This document shows positions 48,212 to 59,377 of a stretch of DNA of 64,000 nt, piece by piece. The notes under the pieces were generated by a model. It saw only the letters and a program-made list of their open reading frames with translations, was not told where the DNA came from and ran no database searches. Both the position numbers and the translations under genes were made by a program. The DNA lies in assembly GCA_033398695.1 (NCBI GenBank), contig CM065815.1, positions 144,753,001 through 144,817,000 on the forward strand. Direction: 5' to 3'. The first letter of the stretch is position 1. Every line of letters begins with the position of its first letter. The DNA is from Orobanche coerulescens. Taxonomy: Eukaryota; Streptophyta; Magnoliopsida; Lamiales; Orobanchaceae.

Positions 48212-49234
48212 ATGCTGAGGGACAGAGGTCGTGGTCGTAACCGTGGTGCTGATAGCCACGGGGATCAAATGCGGAATCGAGATAATGTCGCTGGGAATGA
48301 TTTTAGTTTGGGTGTTGCTACTATATTGCAACAAGTAGCAACTCAGATGACTCAGTTGACCCAGGTGGTTCAACGTAGCATTGACGCGAGTCACAACGTC
48401 AGAGTAAATCAATGGCTTCGCGAGGTAGTTCGTATGAATCCCCCTCGATTCGCTGGTGTTGCGGATGCGTTGGGATGGGATGGTTGGATTTTCCAGTTGG
48501 GAAAGATTTTTGAGGCTGTCGGATGTCCTGAAGAGCGGAAGGTACCTATCGCTCAGTACCTTCTTGACAAAGATGCCGCTAATTGGTGGGAAGCTGTTAA
48601 ACCTCGTGATCGTGATGTCACGTGGGCGGAGTTCCAAGCATTTATGGAAGCTGAGTTCTGTCCGAAACCGATTAGAGAGCAGAGGATTCGCGAATTCTAC
48701 TTGGCAGAACCGCAAGATATATCGGTGTCGCAGGCTATCATCGATTATAGCAAACAACTCAGTTATGTGCGAGATCGGGTGAGAACCGAGGAAGAGAGGA
48801 TCCTTCACTTTGACAGACGGATAAAGCTGGATATTCGCGTGTATATGTCGGGATTCAATTGCACTTCGTTGAGGGACTATCAAGATCGAGCATTAGCCCA
48901 TGAACTAGCTTCGTTATCATCGGAGCTTGTGCCCGAGTCGAAGAAACAGAGGAAGTCCGATGACCGTGTGGACAGTACGGGAGTCGGTGTTTCTAATTTG
49001 CAACGTAGTAGCCTCTCCGCTGTGAAGCTCCATCGCTCGATGCGTGGAACTGAGAGTTCCAAGTTGTCTGCTTTGACTCCTGGTAAAGCCAGGAGATGTT
49101 TTAACCGTAATGTGGCGGGACATGTTCGTGTATATTGTCCTTCCCCGCCAGTAACGTGTTACAGGTGTGGACTCGAGGGACACCGGGTTCAGTTTTGCGA
49201 GATGGTTACCGAGCCTTCCGAGGCACGGACTTGA
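48212..49234 (+). CDS. gag: TR-GAG gag, copy 3, full open frame
   Basis: 340 residues from ATG 48212 (MLRDRGRGRNRGAD); an in-frame ATG at 48176 would add 12. Gag is the structural protein that forms retrotransposon particles and binds RNA. In order: basic GR-rich N-terminus, QLTQVVQRSIDASHNVRVNQ linker (the CAG here is TAG in copies 1 and 2), capsid-type gag domain (about residues 70-200), Ser/Lys-rich linker, and two CCHC knuckles near the C-terminus. The first knuckle is damaged (CFNRNVAGHVRVYC: second Cys is Arg); the second, CYRCGLEGHRVQFC, is intact. So the only copy with an uninterrupted frame has a weakened RNA-binding finger. No pol follows. Confidence 0.88.
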   Translation: MLRDRGRGRNRGADSHGDQMRNRDNVAGNDFSLGVATILQQVATQMTQLTQVVQRSIDASHNVRVNQWLREVVRMNPPRFAGVADALGWDGWIFQLGKIFEAVGCPEERKVPIAQYLLDKDAANWWEAVKPRDRDVTWAEFQAFMEAEFCPKPIREQRIREFYLAEPQDISVSQAIIDYSKQLSYVRDRVRTEEERILHFDRRIKLDIRVYMSGFNCTSLRDYQDRALAHELASLSSELVPESKKQRKSDDRVDSTGVGVSNLQRSSLSAVKLHRSMRGTESSKLSALTPGKARRCFNRNVAGHVRVYCPSPPVTCYRCGLEGHRVQFCEMVTEPSEART

Positions 49235-50509
49235 GCATTGATAACAGGATCGACTCCGAGTAGTTCCTGAGGGGCGTGGTCTATCAGTTGTATGTTGAGT
49301 TATTTCCCTTGCTCCGTTGTTTCGAATTCCGGAGATTAACTTCTTTTATTTGAAGTGGATCGGATTTTGAACTCTGTACTTTCGACTCTGTCGACTCGTT
49401 TATGTTCGTTGACATTTTCTGGACTTGTCCTTTCTTGTGCTTTTGTTGATCGAACGAGTTGTGGTATTGTTTCAGAATAACCCGTTTGTCATTGTGACTT
49501 TCCAATTGCTATTCATTTCCTGTGGATCTCATGTGAATGCACATCTTGTTGTCTTCACCGGATCATATATTATCTTGAGTCGAGATGTGAACTTTGGGGT
49601 TGTTGTTTTGAGTATTATTATTCCTCATGATTCGAACATGACTGATTGACTTTTGTGCCTCGATCGTTGTAATTCAATCGTTTGATTGTTCGATTTTTGT
49701 TGATCTCGTTTCGTGATTGTTGAGCGTTAGGACTCCTTCATAATTTCCTTAAGTTCAGTAAATTAGTTCGTGTTCGATCTTCCAACCCTTGGGCTGTGGA
49801 ATTTCGTATTGGTTCAGTGAATAGCTCGTGTTTTGGTTGATGTACTGTTGAATTGTTCAACCGTATTGATTTTCATTCGTTGTGTTTTGTTATTTCGGCA
49901 ACGGATATCGTGTGTTATCTGAGTTTGTTTTGTGTCGTTCGTTATATGTTTCAAGTTTCGGGGACGAAACTTCTTTTAAGAGGGGTAGAATGTAATACCC
50001 GAGAATTCTGTTGCGGATCGTTGAATTTTTGGGGTTTTATCGGATTGTTATTGTCCTCATCGTTGGAATTTTGTGCCATATTTGGGTGTGCCTCGTTGGG
50101 ACAGGTGTTTGGAGGCGTTTCAGATCAGTATGTGAGTTTTTGAGTTTTTGTGGTGTAGCGCACGCTAATGCTTGAGGCATAACGCACACTACTGCGTGGT
50201 GTTTAGCGCACGCTACTGAATGTGTAGCGCACGCTAACTAGCAGTCCAGAGGCAGTCCAGGAGCTACTGGACTGGGACTGGGGCTTTGTTAGCGCACGCT
50301 AAGGTCGATAGCTAGCGCACGCTATCGACTGCTTAGCGCACGCCATTTCTTCTTCCTAACGTACGCTACGGGTGTAATACCCGAGATTTCTGACTTGTGA
50401 TATTGTAATCGTTGTACTTGATCTGAGTATTATTCTCCGTATTTTATAATCCGATGTTGTCGAGCGTATGATTTCATGTATGTGATTTACAAATTGTAAT
50501 TCTGCGCAT

Positions 50510-50810
50510 GTAGCGCACGCTATCGGCTATGTGTAGCGTGCGCTAACATGGATTCATAGCGCACGCTACAGAGGGTCATTAGCGCACGCTATGCGTGGTC
50601 AATTTGATTGAGACGTGCGGTAGGTGAGATCTGGCCGGGGGACCCCTGTCGGATCGTGTCGGGATGTACCTGGACGGCTTTCGGGAAAAGCCGAGTCAAC
50701 GCCTTAGCGCACGCTACAGGTATGTGCATAGCGCGCGCTAAGTGCTGAGTACAGTTAAGTCAGTGAGCCGTTAGCGCACGCTACGAGCAGGGTCTAGCGC
50801 GCGCTAATAG
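50510..50810. repeat. TAGCGCACGCTA array in F2
   Basis: About eight copies (TAGCGCACGCTA, TAGCGTGCGCTA, TAGCGCGCGCTA) upstream of the TATA box. A second, more decayed group, including TTAGCGCACGCTAA and TTAACGTGCGCTA, is at 51500-51690 downstream of the promoter, which is unusual compared with the other families. Confidence 0.88.
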
Positions 50811-50818
50811 CCATTTCT

Positions 50819-50841
50819 TATAAATAGGACAGCATCCTATT
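50819..50841 (+). promoter_or_regulatory. F2 TATA box touching an inverted repeat
   Basis: TTATAAATA (50819-50827 region) overlaps the left arm of AATAGGA-CAGCA-TCCTATT (50823-50841). The TATA box is not centred here as it is in F1 and the C array. Confidence 0.6.
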
Positions 50842-51876
50842 CGTGATTTCAGTTCTTTCTTCTCCCATTACCCGAATTCTTACACTTAGAACATAATTTC
50901 CTTCATCCTAAACACTCCTTATCAACATCCTAGTTCGTGATTGGAGATCGTATGTCATTGGAGATTGGTGTTCAAGCCTTCGGAGTTGGATTGCTTCAAT
51001 TTCCTCCGTGTTCTTCACTACCTTGAGGTAGGTGATTCTTCACCAATACTAGTAGTGTTCTAAAGGATGTTGATCATGTTCATCTAGTCAGTTAAGATTC
51101 GTTATTAGTCGTACCTCATGTGTTAGAAGGATATTTTCGACGTTTCGACACTTATTCATCGTATGATCCATTGAACCTTTTAGTATGTGGATTCCTAAGC
51201 ATGTTATGTATCTTCAAAACCAATCGACCAGTATATGAAGATTACCTAGTTCGTATGTTTTACGTAAGGAATCATATGTTTTGGGACTTGGAATAATCGA
51301 AACTTCAAATATTTCTTAAAGATTGAAGATGAATTATGATGTTGAGATGATTATCCGTATATTTGTACCTCATGATCATGGAATTTCCACAAACCTTATT
51401 AGCATGATATGCCCGAGGATAATTTGTATTATCACCATAGAGTTCATGAAATTCACCACCTTTCAACCCAGTTTTTCCGTTAGCAGTATTCTGCCATGCA
51501 AGATTAGCGCACGCTAACATATTTGAGTTAACGTGCGCTATCGGGGTTCAGTTAACGCACAATACGTACGTAGCGTGCGTTATGTATCAGCCGATTCAAA
51601 GCGTCGATTCGTGGCTAGCGACGCTAGTCTTACACGATAGCATACGCTAATAGCGGGCTTAGCGCCGCGTTACGTAGATACGTAGCGCACGCCATGATCC
51701 AGCATTGTTTATTTTGAACTTTTGGGCCGTAGAACGAATTGTTAGGCCATCGTTCGACTTGAGATGATTTGTATATCATTCCTTTTGTTAAGGTTCGAGC
51801 TTGTTACGTTGATCGATGGAGGCGGCCTTCGAGTGTGTTGAGATCATCGAGGTGTTTCGTCCTTGCCATTTTCGAG

Positions 51877-52413
51877 GCAAGTATCATATGTCGAGTTCGA
51901 TTTATATTGAAAACTTTGATCATGCTTGTGGTTTTGTTCATATTGTTGAATATGAAATGTATTTCTGAAAATTCTCGTGATATTCGTTGATATTTGTTCG
52001 TATTGATGAAAATATTGAAATGCATATGTGTATGCATAGTTGATTGATTTATGGTATAAATGATCCGAGGGGATCATGAGGATCTATGCTGAGGGCGCTG
52101 GATCGAATGTCCACCATGCGTTGGTCCGACGGGATCATCATGGGGATCTATGCTGAGGGCGCTGGATCGTTGGACGGGTTTTCCACCATGCGTTGGTCCG
52201 ACGGGATCATCATGGGGATCTATACCAAGGGCGGCTCATTTGGATTACCCTGTATTGTGTTGATGGAATCGTGAGGATTCGCATCGTTGGATTCCGGTGG
52301 CGGAAGTCCGTTTTGCATGTTGTATGATGCATTGATGATTTATTGTATGATGATACTTGTACTAGCATTGTTTTACTAACCCCTTCGGGGGTGGACATTG
52401 TTTTGATGTTCAG
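51877..52413 (+). other. Putative GC-AG intron in F2
   Basis: The donor is CGAG|GCAAGTATC, the branch-like TTACTAACCCC lies near 52374, and the acceptor is GATGTTCAG|GTAG at 52413; length 537 bp. Two units of a 72-bp repeat (CCACCATGCGTTGGTCCGAC at 52111 and 52183) are inside. Confidence 0.6.
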
Positions 52414-54979
52414 GTAGCCGAGGAGCGGGGAGGCAACCACAGTACCGACAGGACGATGAAATGGCTCAGTGATGTGGTTGATGTTATTGTTATTGTGAAT
52501 TGTCTTCTTGGTTCGTTTAGTACTCGAGTACATCAGTTTTTAATAAGGTCATTTCGATATGGTTGTATAAGTTAACTCATTTGATCGGTTGAATCAAATA
52601 TATATTTGAACTTCAGTTGTTCGATTGAATTATTTTTACACTTCTTTTAAAATTAGCCTTGTAAATCCTTATCTAAAGGGTTTACGGCGCTGTAATTATT
52701 CCGAATATCTCGGGGTGTTACAACCGGGTAGGTGCAGGTCTGTTCAGGAGCTACTGGGCTGTATCCGTGGCTCGTTAGCGCGCGCTATGTGTGTGTGTCT
52801 AGCGCACGCTAACCTTGTTATTGCGGTAGTTCTGAGAGTTGACCTCGTTAGCGCGCGCTAATGCTGTCCAGTTAGCGCACGCTAATAACTGTCCAGTATA
52901 AATACTGGACAGCAACGTTTAATCATCATTTCTCACCCTTTCTTCATTTTTGGGGCGGCTGGCGACGGGAGAAGATGGGGAGCGACGTCTTTGGCCTACT
53001 CTACTCTTTTCCAAGGTGGTTTGGAAGATCCTTGTCAATTATAACATCATCCAATCCTTGTTCTTCGTCGGATCGAGGTAATTCTTCCGTAGAACCCTAG
53101 TTATGTGATTTTGGGGGTTTCTTCGTGATTCTTAGATTTAATCCGTGGTGGATGAATTGATTATGGTGTTTTTGTTGTCTTGGCCATGATCTTCGTATTT
53201 TGTAACTCATATATCAATTTTTATCACCCGGGACTTGATTTTCGATTTCTTCGAAGGAACCCTCGGATACTGGTTGTTTTTCTGGTTGATTCGGATTCCG
53301 TTTAATGTTATTTATCCGTGGTGATGTTATTTTCGTAGCTATCGTGAGGTTGTCGAATTATTGGTCGTTTTCGGAAGTTTGAGGGCTATCCGACCGTGTT
53401 CGTTCGTTGTTCCGTTGCTCGCGGTACCGAGGCAAGTATCTTGTCCATACGTTTCATGTTTCGTAGGCGTAATTATTGATAAATGATTTTATGCGAAACC
53501 CAATGTTTAATGAACGTAAAAAGGGATCGGTATGTTCTCAATAAATGTTGTCTTTCAACGATAATTCATGTACTTCGTGAATATATGTGTTCTCGGAATA
53601 TGTGTGCTGGTTTTGTATGTTGAAAGATGCTATGACCACTTTGAGTGAGTTTAATAGACCGTAATCCTTTGCCGGGGATTATGTATTGTTATGTGTACTT
53701 GTTCGGTAAGAACGCATTGGGTGTGATATTAGTTGTTACTCCTTTGAAAGGAGGTTGTGATGTTTAAGTGTTGCTTGGCTTGATGTTCTGCTCATTGTTA
53801 TGTGATCGTTGAAAGTGATGTGCCTCTGGGTAGGATTGTTGAACCTCCGGGATCCATACTTTCTAGTATGGGTCGGGCGTGACCGTAGGGTTATCCAATC
53901 CAGGTATGTCTTGCGGAGACTCCGAGGTTCGCGGCTTGCTAGCCCGATGCCGGGATAACTTGTGGGGGTTATCATCGGGTATGTCTTGCGGGAACTCCGA
54001 GGTTCGTGGCTTGTTAGCCCGATGCCGGGATAACTTATGGTTGTGGTTTGGAATGGTTCTGTGATTGTTGTCACGAGGACATGTGATTTGGTATGGTTTC
54101 CTATTGGGTTATGCACACGGCTATGTTCTACGGGAGCATCTGAGGTTCGTGGCTTGTTAGCATGGGACGCGAATAATCCTTAGGAACATGTGTTATGTGA
54201 TATGGGTCGTGGACCCTGTGGCTTTGATTTGGGTCTTAGACCCCGTGTGTTGTGAATTGGATTGTGAATCCGCGTTTTATTATTGGAATCGTATTTTGGA
54301 AAGATGATTTTGGGCCGTGTCCCCAAGTCTTTTTGAAAGACTTGAGAATTCCTTAATTCCAAATGTTTTTAAACTCCCGAGATCGTAAAATATTTTGTAT
54401 GAGATACATGGTTCTATTCCTACCTTTTATAAATCAAACTGTTTTGATTAAGTGAATTATCTCGGGAAATATATTCAAGATTTTTATATTCTTGAAGCAC
54501 GTTGTGTGTGGCTTGTACTTCTGTTTTAATACTTGCACTAGCAAAACAGTGGAGTTTTGCTAACTCCCGAGTATTCGGGGGGTGGATGTCTGTATTGCGT
54601 CCAGGTACTTGCAGGTTGTTGGGGAGCGAATCACAGGATCGATACGAAGGATGATGGAGACGACGATACTAATCACATGAAGAGCATTCGTTGAGTATTT
54701 TGGTAGAGTCTCAGTATTTGGCTCTCCGTTGTGTAGTTTTCTCGTTTTATGGGTATATTGATGTATTACAACCCCTGTGTGGGTATGAGTTTTAAGTCGA
54801 GTTGTATATGTTTGATGTATGGTTTTGTGGTAAAAGACCAAATCGGTCTAGCAGTTCATTATGTGGCCATGTCGGCATGTAATGTGAGGTATTGTTTTTG
54901 TTTTTAGCCTGGTAGATCCTCACGGCGAGGGTCTGCAGCGCTGTAATATTCCCAAGCGTATCGGGGGTGTTACAGATAA

Positions 54980-55617
54980 GATCCGCCACTTCGATATGCG
55001 GATGAAACCGAGGGTGCGTCACTACATGTCTGGTCTGGGATGCACAACTTTGAAGGAGTATCAGAAAAAGGCGATGGCTTATGAGATATCGTTTTCGGCG
55101 ACAGAGACGGTAGCCGAGGGAAAGAAGCAGAAGACCTCCGGCCAATTTTCGGGAGGCAAGTCTGGAGGATATCAGAAGGCTCAGTCTGGTTCACGAGTCT
55201 TCGGGAGTCAGTCCCCGTCATTTGGACGAGGGAACGGTTCTAAGTCTGCTCCTACTGGTTCAGTGCGTGGTCCTAATTGCCTTAACTGTGGTCTCCCTGG
55301 ACACGTTATGAGTGAGTGTGACAGGCCTCCGATTCAGTGTCATTCCTTCGGTCGGATGGGGCATCGTGCCAAGTTTTGTGCAGATGCTGCTCGGGCACCA
55401 GTTACTCAGATATCGGCCCCAGCTGCGGGAGAATCGAGCGTGAATCAGACACCGGCAGTTTCTCAGCCACAACAGAGTTTTGGTAGAGGTCGAGGATGGG
55501 GACAACCTTCTAGAGGGCGAGCTTCTAGTGTGGGGTCTGTTCCGCCCCGAGTATATGAGATGATACGAGCAGGAGACCCAGACGCGACGGTGGATACAGG
55601 TACCACACATTCTTGAT
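54980..55617 (+). pseudogene. gag: Element D gag, 3' part, with zinc knuckles
   Basis: Continues D gag after the array: RHFDMRMKPRVRHYMSGLGC and CTTLKEYQKKAMAYEI (end of the gag domain), a Gly/Ser-rich linker, then CLNCGLPGHVMSECDRPPIQ and a second knuckle CHSFGRMGHRAKFC, where the second Cys has become Phe. A one-base loss near 55605 (GGTACCACACATTC) shifts the frame before the protease. The array separates it from its 5' part by 23.4 kb. Confidence 0.88.
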
Positions 55618-56120
55618 CATCCTGTTTCCGTGTTATTCGATTCTGGTGCTACGCATTCTTTCATATATCTGGATTGTGTGCATCGTCTGCATGTTGATTG
55701 CCTAGTTGCGTGTGAACCTTTTGTTGTTAAATTGCCTAGTGGAGATAGCATCGTGGGGGATCGTGAGATTAGAGATTTTCCAGTGTGTATCGTGGGGAGA
55801 GTTTGGCCTTCTAATCTGATTGCGGTAGATATTAGAGATGAGGATTTGATTCTGGGCGAGGATTGGCTGGACCGTCATGGGGCAATCATGAATTATAGAA
55901 CGATAACCATTTCGATGTTAGCCTCTGACGGTACCGAGCATTCTTTTGTGGGTCGTAAGCGGAGTAGTCAGAGATTCTTGATCAGCGCTTTGAAAGCGGT
56001 GAGACTTCTTCGAGGAGGTTGTACGGGATATTGGTGTTACGCTTTGAGATCGGGAGTAAAGGGAGTTGAGATCTCGTCTATTCCAGTAGTATGTGATTAT
56101 CCTGACGTATTTCTGATGAG
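55618..56120 (+). pseudogene. Element D aspartic protease
   Basis: HPVSVLFDSGATHSFIYLDC carries an intact retropepsin DSGA site. EDLILGEDWLDRHGAIMNYR follows. The domain itself is open but its link to gag is shifted (55605) and the link to RT is shifted again near 56110, so the polyprotein is broken. Confidence 0.88.
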
Positions 56121-56975
56121 TTGCCGGGTTTGCCGCCGGATCGAGAGGTTGAGTTTACTGTGGATTTAGAACCGGCTGCGGCACCGATTTCTAAGACGCC
56201 ATACCGCATGGCGCCTGCCGAGATGCTTGAATTGAAGAAACAGTTGGGAGAGTTGCTAGACATGGGGTATATTCGACCAAGCGCTTCGCCTTGGGGCGCA
56301 CCGGTCCTGTTTGTGAAGAAGAAGGATGGGTCACTTCGTCTGTGTATCGACTATCGGGAGTTGAACAAAGTGACTATCAAAAACAAGTATCCACTCCCGA
56401 GGATTGATGATTTGTTCGACCAGTTGCAAGGGGCGACCGTGTTTTCGAAAATTGATTTGAGGTCGGGGTATTATCAGGTCCGAGTGAAGGATTTCGATAT
56501 TCCGAAGACGGTCTTTCGGACGAGATACGGTCACTACAAGTTTGTGGTTATGCCTTTTGGGCTAAACAATGCACCAGCCGTGTTCATGCAACTTATGAAC
56601 AAAGTCTTTATCGAGTACATCGATAAGTGTGTAGTTTTTATTGACGATATCCTGATTTACTCGAGGAGCGAGGAGGAGCATGCCGGTCATTTGCATATCG
56701 TGTTAGACATTTTGAGAACTTAGCATCTTTTTGCGAAATTCTCAAAGTGTGAGTTTTGGTTACGGGAGGTTATGTTTCTCGGTCATGTGATCTCGGCCAA
56801 GGGTGTTCGTGTGGACCCACATAAGGTAGAGACAGTGTTAGATTAGGCGCCGCCCAAGAACGTGAAGAAGGTCCGTAGTTTTCTGGGTTTGGCCGGATAT
56901 TACCGTAGATTTGTCGAGGGGTTCTCTAAGCTCGCTCGACCGCTGACTCAGTTGTTACAGAAGTCATAGAAGTTT
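56121..56975 (+). pseudogene. Element D reverse transcriptase
   Basis: [51 protein letters not shown] and the catalytic FIDDILIYS (near 56638) are intact up to a TAG at 56721. Further TAG stops at about 56844 (expected Trp) and 56967 interrupt the thumb ([33 protein letters not shown]). The stops fit single C-to-T or G-to-A changes, the pattern expected from methylated DNA. Confidence 0.9.
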
Positions 56976-57480
56976 GTGTGGATCGATGAGAGGCAGAATA
57001 GTGTTGAGGAGCTGGAGAAGCGGTTGACGACTGCTCCTGTTTTGGCTTTACCAAGTGGTAATGAGGGTTTCTCAGTTTTTAGTGATGCTTCGGGCCAAGG
57101 GCTCGGATGTGTACTTATGCAGCACGGGCGGACGATTGCCTATGCTTCCCGTCAGTTGAAACCGTACGAGTTGAATTACCCTACGCACGATCTTGAGTTG
57201 GCCGCAGTTGTATTTGCGTTGAAGATCTGGCGTCATTACTTGTATGGCTCGTCGTGTCAGATTTTCACCGATCACAAGAGCCTAAAGTACATTTTTACGT
57301 AGAAAGAGCTTAACAATAGACAGCGGAGATGGTTGGAGTTGATTAAGGACTACGACCTTGAGATCCTTTACCATCCGGGCAAAGGCAAATGTGGTGGCAG
57401 ATGCCTTGAGCCGGAAATCGGTATCACTTCGGACGCTTGAGTTGCTTACGGCCCAGTCGAGACTTTAGCGAGAGTTAATG
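56976..57480 (+). pseudogene. Element D RNase H
   Basis: [40 protein letters not shown] and [12 protein letters not shown] are the RNase H signatures. A TAG (57300) replaces the expected Gln before [21 protein letters not shown] frame slip in GKGKCGG (expected [12 protein letters not shown]) follows near 57385. Confidence 0.9.
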
Positions 57481-58410
57481 AGGTTGAGCATTGAGATCGT
57501 GCTACTAGAGAGTTCCGGGCAGTTGCGTACACTTGAGATTTCGTCGTCTATAGTCGACGACATTAAATCGGGACAGTTAGAGGACCCGATGTTTATTCAG
57601 CTTTGAGAGAATGTAAAGAAGGGGAAATCCCCGGGATTCATGATACATGAGGATGGTGTGTTGAGATTCCAAGGTCGGCTTTGTGTTCCGAATGACTTGG
57701 AATTGAGGCAGAGTATTATGCGAGAGGCTCACGCGTCACCTTACTCGGTCCATCCGGGCTCAAGTAAAATGTATACAAATTTGAGGAAGAATTTTTGGTG
57801 GAATGACATGAAGAATGAGGTAGTCGAGTTTGTGGCTAAGTGTTTGACTTGTCAACAAGTCAAAATCGAGCATCAGCGGCCAGCCGGATTGTTGAAACCA
57901 CTTCCCGTCCCGGAATGGAAGTGGGAGGATATCTCAATGGATTTTGTTACGAGTTTGCCGACGACGAAGACCGGAATGAATATGGTGTGGGTGATCGTGG
58001 ACCGACTGACTAAGTCGGCACATTTTCTGGGCATCAAGGATACTTGGGGTCCAGAAAAATTAGCTCGTGTTTTTATCGCGCAGATAGTGAGGCTTCATGG
58101 TACGCCGAGGACTATTATTTCGGACAGAGATGGCCGGTTTGTATCGCACTTCTGGCAGGCGGTACATAAGGCATTGGGGACACATTTGCGTTTGAGTACA
58201 TCTTTCCACCCTCAGACCGACGGACAGTACGAGCATACCATTCAGATGTTCGAGGATATGTTGCGCGCGTGTGCGTTAGACTGGAGTAGTGACTGGGAGG
58301 AGCATCTGGCCTTGATTGAGTTTACTTATAATAATAGTTGGCACGCATCGATTAAGATGGCACCGTATGAGGCACTTTATGGCCGATGTTGCCGATCACC
58401 GATATATTAG
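57481..58410 (+). pseudogene. Element D integrase, zinc-binding and catalytic parts
   Basis: The HHCC domain lies at 57640-57880 (SVHPGSSKMYTNLRKNFWW, CLTCQQVK). The catalytic core has the three acidic residues: SMDFVTSLP, ISDRDGRFVS and DGQYEHTIQMFED. HHCC and core are in one open frame of 256 residues. A TGA near 57605 cuts it from the upstream frame and a TAG at 58408 (expected Trp in YWDE) ends it. Confidence 0.9.
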
Positions 58411-58980
58411 GATGAACCGTCCGATCTAGTTGGTACAGAGCCGGACCTTGTGTTGGAGACGAGGGGGAAAGTTGAATTGATTAGAAAGAGAATGTTGGCA
58501 GCTCAGAGTCGGCAAAAGTCTTATGAGGATGTTAGGCGTCGACCTTTGGAGTTTGAGGTGGGAGATCATGTTCTATTGAGAGTGTCTCCGACGAAGGGAG
58601 TTTTCCATTTTGGGAAAAAGGGGAAGCTCATCCCGAGGTATATTGGACCTTTCGAGATATTAGAGAGAGTTGGCGAGTTAGCGTACCGTTTGGCATTACC
58701 TCCGTCGTTGAGTCATGTACATAGTGTGTTTCACATCTCCCAGTTGAGGAAGTACGTTCCGGACCCATCCCACATTATTGATTTCGGAGACGTGGGGATC
58801 GAGAAGGATGTTACGTTTGAGGAGAGGCCCGTCAGGATTTTGGAGCGCCGAGACAAGCAGTTAAGGCACAAAACCATTACATTGGTTAAGATGCAATGGT
58901 CGAGGCACGAAGTAGAAGAAGCAACGTGGGAGTTAGAGGAGGATATGCGTTCGAGGCACCCCGAGCTTTTTGATTCTTAA
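58411..58980 (+). pseudogene. Element D integrase C-terminus with chromodomain
   Basis: Open from 58450 to the stop at 58978-58980. RPLEFEVGDHVLLRVSPTKG and RYIGPFEILERVGELAYRL form the GPY/F module. LSHVHSVFHISQLRKYVPDP is followed by a chromodomain-like tail, VRILERRDKQLRHK, KMQWSRHEVEEATWELE, EDMRSRHPELF. Chromodomains direct integration to marked chromatin, which suits the nesting seen here. Homology with the end of element B is clear. Confidence 0.9.
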
Positions 58981-59015
58981 GTGTCGGGACGAAACTTTAT
59001 TTTAAAGGGGCAGAA

Positions 59016-59377
59016 TGTAATATCCGTACCTTTCCATCAGTTTCCATTTTTGGTGTATGCCTATTTTTATCGACTCTCTTGTAACTGTTTCAACATTTTG
59101 AATCTACTTTATTCTTGGAGTTTTTCCATTTGGACGAGTTTTGGTGATGTTTTCACGTAATTTCATTTTATGACATGTTTTGCCGTATGAACGTTCGTTT
59201 TCGTTGTTTCTTAGTCTGTGCAAGTTCGTATGGTTGAGTTGGTCGTGTTGAGACTTTTGGTTTGTAAATCCGACGTCGTATCGTGATTTTCGGGCACTTG
59301 GGCCATTTTTGTAATTTCCTATAAGTTTAGGGAACTTCATCTTCTTTGTCGTATTTCGGATTCCCCGGTAGTCGGAA
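59016..59377 (+). repeat. Element D 3' LTR, truncated
   Basis: The first 362 bp of the LTR after polypurine tract AAAGGGGCAGAA. It matches the 5' LTR up to GGTAGTCGGAA and then switches without warning to minus-strand copia sequence (TTTACATAAATGTC), the same sequence as at 12022. A short run of T is all that overlaps at the junction. Confidence 0.9.

Larger units (their letters stand above)
50373..52722 (+). mobile_element. Gypsy solo LTR F2 inside LTR4
   Basis: 2350 bp, TGTAATACCCGAGATTTC...TCGGGGTGTTACA, flanked by ACGGG (50368-50372) and ACCGG (52723-52727), a 5-bp TSD with one change; LTR3 shows the uninterrupted site (GCTACCGGGTAGG). It is a distinct family with the shared plan: palindrome array 50510-50810 and another group at 51500-51690, TATA at 50819-50826, putative intron 51877-52413. 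Confidence 0.9.
31538..54974 (+). mobile_element. Tandem array of TR-GAG retrotransposons: 4 LTRs, 3 internal regions
   Basis: The order is LTR1 31538-34762, int1 34763-38092, LTR2 38093-40701, int2 40702-44031, LTR3 44032-46660, int3 46661-49990, LTR4 49991-54974. All three internal regions are exactly 3330 bp, and LTRs are about 2.61-2.64 kb without later insertions. The whole block has one TSD, GATAA (31533-31537 and 54975-54979), so it began as one insertion into D gag. Each internal region has primer-binding site TGGTATCAGAGC, a gag, and a polypurine tract (AAGAGGGGTAGAA), but no protease, RT or integrase. This matches TR-GAG elements, which need another element's enzymes. Confidence 0.95.
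49991..54974 (+). repeat. TR-GAG LTR4, split by solo LTR F2
   Basis: 4984 bp in total; about 2629 bp after removing F2 (50373-52722) and the TSD, the same length as LTR3. It starts TGTAATACCCGAG and ends GGGGGTGTTACA, followed by TSD GATAA and D gag. Putative intron 53432-54604. Confidence 0.95.
28555..59377 (+). mobile_element. Ty3/gypsy chromovirus D, interrupted and 3'-truncated
   Basis: 5' LTR 28555-30653, initiator-Met primer-binding site, gag, protease, RT, RNase H, integrase with chromodomain, polypurine tract, and the first 362 bp of a 3' LTR (59016-59377). A 23.4-kb TR-GAG array sits in gag (31538-54974). The 5' flank CTAAT (28550-28554) also precedes the second D LTR at 62308. The 3' LTR stops abruptly at a junction with copia sequence, so no TSD can be read there. 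Integrase with GPY/F-type and chromodomain regions places it in the Tekay/Del-like chromoviruses. Confidence 0.92.
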
